Shown one piece after another: positions 15,500 to 19,006 of a DNA stretch of 19,006 nt. This DNA is from Candidatus Omnitrophota bacterium (GTDB taxonomy: Bacteria > Omnitrophota > Gorgyraeia > B26-G9). The position numbers and the translations under genes are program-made. The notes under the pieces are model-generated. The model saw only the letters and a program-made list of their open reading frames with translations, did not search any database and was not told the DNA's origin. The stretch is from assembly GCA_030630245.1 (NCBI GenBank), contig DAOVNL010000001.1, positions 1-19,006 on the forward strand. The letters are read 5' to 3'. Every line of letters starts with the position of its first letter. Position 1 is the stretch's first letter.

Positions 15500-16153
15500 T
15501 TATAGAAGCTCTGCTTCTACTTTACTGATCACCTTTTCAATTTCCGATATTACATCACCGGATAAAAAATTATTTATTTTTATTTCTTTCTTTATTGAAT
15601 TAAGCGAACCGAGCATTCTTCGCAAATAAGTTATGCGCCTTTGCTTGTGTGTTTCCTCAGGGCTATTCTCCTCTCTGAGAGACTTAATCATAGCCCTGTA
15701 TACATCCTTTACGTCTTTGTCCGCCTTGCCTTCCTCAAAAACATGGCGCTTCATTTTTTCATAATCGGCGATACTCAAATCCTTATTTGTCTTTACCCGG
15801 CGCAGTGTATTTACCGCTTCATAAGAAGGCAGCTGCGGGCTGCTCGCTGATTCCAGGTATTCCTTTTTTATAAATTGCGGTTCTTCCTGCTCAAGGAAAT
15901 AATAGGAACGAAGTAATTTTAATCCTGTTTCTTTTCTGATACCTATCTCTTTACCACAATAAGCCTCAAAGGTCAGGTAATCCCATTCCTTATACAGTTT
16001 ATCCTTATAAACAGCCGTCAAATGCTGGCCGAGCTCAAGCCATGAAGACTTGAAGTTCTTCGCACAGTTTAGAATCTCATAACGAAAACTGCCCGGTTCA
16101 ATTCTGTCCATGCTTGTTTGAATTCTATCAAGCGCTTTTGTTCTTTTGTACAT
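15500..16153 (-). CDS. Uncharacterised cytoplasmic helical protein, possibly DNA-binding
   Basis: A 217-residue, charged, mostly helical protein with no signal peptide or membrane segment. The central stretch FEAYCGKEIGIRKETGLKLL (residues about 62-81) resembles a helix-turn-helix in plasmid- or phage-type proteins of the kind 'F..Y...ELG.S...AY.L', which would suggest nucleic-acid binding; this is a pattern judgement only. A lysine/arginine-rich segment and a C-terminal heptad-like helix (about 170-217) could mediate oligomerisation. The start has AAGG about 8 nt upstream. It follows a 390-nt intergenic region with a promoter and conserved-looking hairpins, and precedes the Na/Pi transporter gene by 24 nt, so it may regulate or simply share a transcript with that gene. 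Confidence 0.7.
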   Translation of the reverse strand: MYKRTKALDRIQTSMDRIEPGSFRYEILNCAKNFKSSWLELGQHLTAVYKDKLYKEWDYLTFEAYCGKEIGIRKETGLKLLRSYYFLEQEEPQFIKKEYLESASSPQLPSYEAVNTLRRVKTNKDLSIADYEKMKRHVFEEGKADKDVKDVYRAMIKSLREENSPEETHKQRRITYLRRMLGSLNSIKKEIKINNFLSGDVISEIEKVISKVEAELL

Positions 16154-16418
16154 TTTTCTGCCTTCTCTGCTGTTTTAAAATGATAAATCAAGCGTTAGTT
16201 TAATTAGTCTGCTCATTTCATGCCCCGTCGAAAAAGAAACTCATTCAGGGCAACCCTGGCAGCATGATTAAATCGCGTAACAATTTAATCAGCCAGCCCT
16301 TTTCCCCGTAGATTTACAAAACTAAATCAAACACAGGCACAAGCGGTTGGACATTTCATAAATAATATGAAATATCCAGGTAGGGGGTTAAATATAGAAT
16401 AGAACTTTCAGTAGGCGT
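16154..16418 (-). ncRNA. Possible structured 5' leader RNA of the 217-aa protein / Na-Pi transporter operon
   Basis: From the promoter at 16419-16448 the transcript would run about 258 nt before the start codon at 16153. It contains a 13-position hairpin (16366-16378 with 16348-16360) whose only internal mismatch becomes a G.U pair on the minus strand. It also has a bulged stem: 16297-16300 with 16247-16250, 16292-16296 with 16256-16260, and nine pairs 16283-16291 with 16265-16273. The bulge opposite is CAACC and the loop 9 nt. It matches no riboswitch class I know. A long untranslated leader with this much pairing suggests cis-regulation, but covariation is untested. Confidence 0.35.
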
Positions 16419-16448
16419 ATTGTAACATAAAATACCCTGTATTTACAA
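16419..16448 (-). promoter_or_regulatory. Promoter for the leader and 217-aa protein gene, embedded in a hairpin arm
   Basis: TTGTAA (16443-16448) and TACAAT (16419-16424) on the minus strand are 18 nt apart. The -35 and spacer fall in and beside the downstream arm of the 18-bp inverted repeat that ends the previous operon. Confidence 0.5.
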
Positions 16449-16493
16449 GAAATTAAGAACCTGAGTCAATTTTCATAAATACAGGGTATTTTA
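16428..16493 (-). terminator. 18-bp inverted repeat, probable terminator of the phasin operon
   Basis: Positions 16428-16445 and 16476-16493 are perfectly complementary over 18 bp with a 30-nt loop (core ATACCCTGTATTTA). It lies 50 nt after the small basic protein gene, and the minus-strand arm ends in TATTTTA before ATGTTAC. The large loop is unusual for an intrinsic terminator. As a DNA palindrome it could also be a protein binding site, because it overlaps the next promoter. Confidence 0.55.
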
Positions 16494-16543
16494 AGCCCAT
16501 TTTTACAAATTCCAAACAAGCCTTCCCTCAATTAGCAAAGCTC

Positions 16544-16765
16544 TTAGATCCTGGATACAACCCGTTTTTTTACTCTATCCTGAGCCAACACCGGCAATTT
16601 ATATCCATAACGCTTTAAGGCTTTTATCATGCGCTGATAAGCTTGATTAGCCGTCGTTCCTTCAGTCAGATTATTCAGAGAGATGGCTGCATAACCGCGG
16701 CGATTAGCAATTTTGAAAATTCTCACTTTCATCGGTGAAATTTTTCTTAAAGGCTTTTTTGCCAT
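16544..16765 (-). CDS. Small basic protein of unknown function
   Basis: A 73-residue protein, strongly basic (about a quarter Lys/Arg), starting MAKKPLRKISPMKVRIFKIA and ending VKKRVVSRI. It has no signal peptide, membrane segment or cysteine. A strong AAGGGAG site precedes the ATG, and the start is 13 nt after the stop of the second phasin-like gene, so it is the last gene of a three-gene operon. The charge would suit nucleic-acid binding, but no domain is recognised. Confidence 0.75.
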   Translation of the reverse strand: MAKKPLRKISPMKVRIFKIANRRGYAAISLNNLTEGTTANQAYQRMIKALKRYGYKLPVLAQDRVKKRVVSRI

Positions 16766-16778
16766 TTTTACTCCCTTC

Positions 16779-17120
16779 TTACTTTTTCTTTGCTTTTGCT
16801 TTCTTTTTTGTTTCAGAAGCCCTGTTTTTTCTTTTTCCCGCCTCTAATGCTTTTGATATCTTAGCTAGTTTTTTATTTAATGCGTCGATTTGCTTTTGAG
16901 ATCTATCCAAAATGCCCTCTGAGATCTGCTTCATCTTTTTCTCAAGATCTTTATCCAATTTTTTCGTACCCTGCAGCAAACGGTTAAGGACAGCTTTCTT
17001 ATCCTTTGCTTTGATCTGCCCTTTTTTAATCAGCGTATCCACAAGCTTTTCTGCTTTTTCTTTTGTCAGATTTGCTAACCCCACTCCCGCTAAAAGTATT
17101 TTTTCCAGTATTTCAAACAT
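16779..17120 (-). CDS. Phasin-like coiled-coil protein, copy 2
   Basis: A 113-residue helical protein of the phasin / PHA-synthesis-regulator-like type. It begins MFEILEKILLAGVGLANLTK, then a charged helical region with heptads (KLVDTLIKKGQIK, LDKDLEKKMKQI, QIDALNKKLAKISKAL). It ends in a lysine/alanine-rich tail (KKKAKAKKK) like those of PhaF- or histone-H1-like proteins. Such proteins coat storage granules or link them to DNA, but no polyhydroxyalkanoate gene is in the window, so that role is only inferred from similarity. GGGAGG lies 7 nt upstream. It is a tandem duplicate of the gene just upstream, identical at about 51 of the first 60 residues. Confidence 0.8.
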   Translation of the reverse strand: MFEILEKILLAGVGLANLTKEKAEKLVDTLIKKGQIKAKDKKAVLNRLLQGTKKLDKDLEKKMKQISEGILDRSQKQIDALNKKLAKISKALEAGKRKNRASETKKKAKAKKK

Positions 17121-17159
17121 TCCCTATCCTCCCTTTCTTTTAAGGTTGATAAACAAATT

Positions 17160-17474
17160 CTATTTTTTCTTTATTTTACCCTTTTTCTTTTCAATATGTA
17201 AGTCTTTCGCGACTTTTGCCAGTTTTTTCTTTAACATATCTATCTGCTTTTGAGAGCCGCTTACCATTTTTAAGGAAACCTGTTTAATTTTTTTTTCAAG
17301 ATCTTTATCAAACTTTTTAGTGCCCTTAAGCAGCCTGCTTAATACTGCCTTTCTGTCTTTTGCCTTGACCTGCCCTTTTTTAATCAGCGTATCTACCAGC
17401 TCTTCTGCTTTTTCCTTTGTCATGCTTGCCAGCCCGACTCCGGCTAAAATAATTTTTTCCAGAATCTCAAACAT
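17160..17474 (-). CDS. Phasin-like coiled-coil protein, copy 1
   Basis: A 104-residue paralogue of the following gene: the same MFEILEKIILAGVGLASMTK start, the same helical heptad region, and a shorter lysine-rich tail (KKKGKIKKK). Divergence between the copies is concentrated after residue 65 and in the tails, while the N-terminal 60 residues are nearly unchanged. The N-terminal halves also remain very similar in DNA, suggesting a fairly recent tandem duplication or ongoing conversion. The ribosome site is a G-run (GGGGGG) 7 nt from the ATG. A candidate promoter lies 27-56 nt upstream, so this is the first gene of the operon. Confidence 0.8.
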   Translation of the reverse strand: MFEILEKIILAGVGLASMTKEKAEELVDTLIKKGQVKAKDRKAVLSRLLKGTKKFDKDLEKKIKQVSLKMVSGSQKQIDMLKKKLAKVAKDLHIEKKKGKIKKK

Positions 17475-17500
17475 ATCTTATCCCCCCTGCTTATACACTT

Positions 17501-17530
17501 ATTATTATCAAACTCCTGTATTAAATTCAA
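17501..17530 (-). promoter_or_regulatory. Candidate promoter of the phasin-like operon
   Basis: TTGAAT (17525-17530) and AATAAT (17501-17506) on the minus strand with an 18-nt spacer. The -35 box overlaps the stop codon of the GlgC relic, so that relic's end may be kept partly as promoter. Confidence 0.4.
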
Positions 17531-17736
17531 ATTACGGTATGTGCCGCAAGATTTATTCCGCGCCTTATAATAGTTATCCCGCCCCGCACATAATAATAGT
17601 CCTCGTCCTTATCCGGTGCATTTCTTTTATCTGCAATATGGCAAAAATCACCTATAGTAACATTCTTATCGACTATCACCCTCTCGATGGCCACCCCCTT
17701 TCCGGGTATTAAAACTAAACAATCCGGAACATGCAC
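17527..17736 (-). pseudogene. C-terminal fragment of glucose-1-phosphate adenylyltransferase (GlgC-type)
   Basis: The 69-residue frame resembles only the end of ADP-glucose pyrophosphorylase of the plant/cyanobacterial pattern: ERVIVDKNVTIGDFCHIADK matches the last left-handed beta-helix turns (usual form AIIDKNARIG..V.I), followed by YYYVRGGITIIRR and the terminal HTVI (usual form Y.I..GI.VV ... GTVI). The nucleotidyltransferase domain, normally about 300 residues, is absent, so it cannot make ADP-glucose. The frame is open and begins with a GTG five codons after the uppP stop, in the same frame as uppP. It could be a relic of a deletion or a retained mini-protein translated by coupling; the lack of internal stops does not decide this over so short a length. 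Confidence 0.65.
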
Positions 17737-17751
17737 AATTTTCTCTTTCCT

Positions 17752-18579
17752 TTACCCCTTAAGTAATACTGCGAAACAAATAAATCCCATCCCCCAGCAA
17801 TAAAATGAAAAGTAATGGAATTTAGCCCTTGCTATCATCTTAGACAAAATCACTAAAGAAAAATATCCGCTCAAAAAAGCCGCCAAAAATGATAAAACCA
17901 GCCCTAAATTACCTATTGAAAGCTCACCCATCCCATCCCTTAACTTATATATTGCCGCTGCGGCAATAGTCGGAATTGACAGAAGAAATGAAAACCGTGC
18001 TGCCAGTTCTTTATTAAGTCCTCTAAACATTCCGCTTGAAATAGTAAGCCCAGAGCGGGAAATTCCCGGAATAATCGCCACAGCCTGCGCAAGTCCGATA
18101 AGAAGAGAATCAATAAGGGTGATTTGTTTTTTCTTAACAGGCGTTCCTTTTCCCCTAGTAAAAAACAGTATGGTTCCGGTGGCAAAAAAACTCAAGCTTA
18201 TTACCCGCAAAGAGCTGAACATCTTCTCGATAAAGAAGTGAAAAAAAAATCCTATTAATACTGCAGGAATAACCGCAGCGATTACAAAAACAAATAGCCG
18301 CAGATATTCAAGCTTACGCCAGATTTCCTTCAGGCTCTCCCCTTTAGCTATTTTATTAAAGGCAAGGATCAATTCCTTAAGTATGGACAAAAGGTCTTTT
18401 CTTAAGAAAACAATAACGGAGAAGACAGTCGCTACATGCAGAATAATATCAAAATTAACAAGCGGTTCTTCAAAACCGATAATTTCCTGAAAAAAAACCA
18501 GGTGACCGGAGCTGGAAATCGGAAGAAACTCCGTTACTCCCTGCAGGCATGCTAAAAATAAATAACGCGTCAAATCCAT
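17752..18579 (-). CDS. uppP: Undecaprenyl-diphosphate phosphatase (UppP/BacA)
   Basis: A 275-residue integral membrane enzyme that dephosphorylates undecaprenyl diphosphate on the outer face of the inner membrane, recycling the lipid carrier for peptidoglycan and polysaccharide synthesis. Both active-site signatures are intact: QGVTEFLPISSSGHL (residues 13-27, with Glu17, Ser22-24 and His26) and PGISRSG (171-177, with Arg175). Seven to eight hydrophobic segments fit the family, and length is typical. The ATG has AGGGGA 5 nt upstream, and a promoter overlaps the region just after the RluA gene. A GlgC-like fragment follows in the same frame 15 nt beyond the stop. Confidence 0.95.
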   Translation of the reverse strand: MDLTRYLFLACLQGVTEFLPISSSGHLVFFQEIIGFEEPLVNFDIILHVATVFSVIVFLRKDLLSILKELILAFNKIAKGESLKEIWRKLEYLRLFVFVIAAVIPAVLIGFFFHFFIEKMFSSLRVISLSFFATGTILFFTRGKGTPVKKKQITLIDSLLIGLAQAVAIIPGISRSGLTISSGMFRGLNKELAARFSFLLSIPTIAAAAIYKLRDGMGELSIGNLGLVLSFLAAFLSGYFSLVILSKMIARAKFHYFSFYCWGMGFICFAVLLKG

Positions 18580-18611
18580 ATTTTTCCCCTGAGTATTTAC
18601 AAATCCTATTT

Positions 18612-18645
18612 ATTTTATCATAGACAACTTCGACGGGCAAGACAA
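18612..18645 (-). promoter_or_regulatory. Promoter of uppP (two overlapping options)
   Basis: Two overlapping minus-strand pairs both have 17-nt spacers: TTGCCC (18635-18640) with TAAAAT (18612-18617), and TTGTCT (18640-18645) with TATGAT (18617-18622). Either gives a leader of about 30-35 nt. Confidence 0.5.
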
Positions 18646-18666
18646 TGATTTTTTGTTGTCATCTTT

Positions 18667-19006
18667 TCAATCAAAGATATCTGAGATTTTATGTGTTTTT
18701 AGGAAGCCTTTCATATCCTCCGGCATAGGCGTTCGGAAACTCATACGTTCTCCGGTCAAAGGATGATTTATTTCGATGGAGTATGAATGCAAAGCAGCCC
18801 TCCTGAATTTTACCGGCCAATCTTTAGCATATGCAAAACGTCTTTCACCTACAAGCGGATGCCCGTAGTCCCTGAACTGTATTCTTATTTGATTAGTTCT
18901 TCCGGTAACCGGCTCAAGGCGCATAATACTAAAATTATCCGAGCTGAAAATTAATTTAAAATTAGTAACAGCCAATTTATTCGCTTCACGGCGCCTGTAA
19001 GGCCAG
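18667..19006 (-). CDS. RluA-family pseudouridine synthase, C-terminal part (runs off the window)
   Basis: The reading frame is open to the window edge, so only the last 112 or so residues are seen; the in-frame TTG at 18975 is internal, not a start. The visible part has the RluA-family C-terminal signatures: LEPVTGRTNQIRIQF, GHPLVGERRFAY, AALHSYSIEINHPLTGERMSF and PMPEDM. The catalytic HRLD motif would lie upstream, outside the window. These enzymes isomerise specific uridines in rRNA or tRNA; the target cannot be assigned. Asn replaces the usual His in TGRTHQIR. The stop is followed within 50 nt by the uppP promoter. Confidence 0.88.
   Translation of the reverse strand, partial: WPYRRREANKLAVTNFKLIFSSDNFSIMRLEPVTGRTNQIRIQFRDYGHPLVGERRFAYAKDWPVKFRRAALHSYSIEINHPLTGERMSFRTPMPEDMKGFLKTHKISDIFD

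Noticed and set aside
16154..16418. Known riboswitch classes (c-di-GMP, SAM, TPP, preQ1) in the long leader
   Set aside because: None of the conserved cores I know for these classes could be found on either strand.

Overview
The window is about 19 kb of AT-rich bacterial DNA. All 16 protein-coding genes, one gene relic and three tRNA genes lie on the minus strand, so the block is co-oriented and transcription runs from high to low coordinates. Secreted proteins with signal peptides, a PilZ protein, a large periplasmic-type HEAT protein and short lysine-rich phasin-like proteins suggest a Gram-negative-type environmental bacterium. My best guess is a lineage such as Candidatus Omnitrophota, but no rRNA or phylogenetic marker in the window proves this.

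In order of transcription (right to left): the C-terminal end of an RluA-type pseudouridine synthase; uppP (undecaprenyl-diphosphate phosphatase), followed in frame by a short relic of the C-terminus of ADP-glucose pyrophosphorylase; a tandem pair of phasin-like coiled-coil genes and a small basic protein gene, ended by an 18-bp hairpin; a 390-nt intergenic stretch that looks like a structured 5' leader; an uncharacterised 217-residue protein with a Na/Pi cotransporter gene just downstream; mgtE; a degenerate repeat region; an RlmB/TrmH-type rRNA methyltransferase and a small membrane-anchored protein; a small secreted protein with a clear promoter and terminator; a tRNA-Pro/tRNA-Arg/tRNA-His cluster; a nitronate monooxygenase-like flavoprotein with a C-terminal four-cysteine motif; a PilZ protein; a YdjM/DUF457-type membrane protein and a 985-residue HEAT-repeat protein; and a two-gene trehalose cassette.

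Two parts stand out. The first is the trehalose cassette: a beta-phosphoglucomutase-like/OtsB fusion overlaps a GH65 disaccharide phosphorylase by 4 nt. This is the domain order I recall for the single mycobacterial protein OtsB1 (Rv2006), here split in two. Together the enzymes could interconvert glucose 6-phosphate, beta-glucose 1-phosphate, trehalose 6-phosphate and trehalose.

The second is a 246-bp element (4325-4570) between the HEAT gene and that cassette. It has 17-nt terminal inverted repeats, one of which contains the HEAT stop codon. Inside is a 28-position helix closing a three-way junction. All three wobble pairs in that helix are G.U only if the plus strand is transcribed, opposite to every gene here. 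It could be a MITE-like element, a structured RNA, or both. The leader at 16154-16418 and the ORF-bearing, inverted-repeat-bracketed tRNA spacer at 9901-10110 are secondary candidates.
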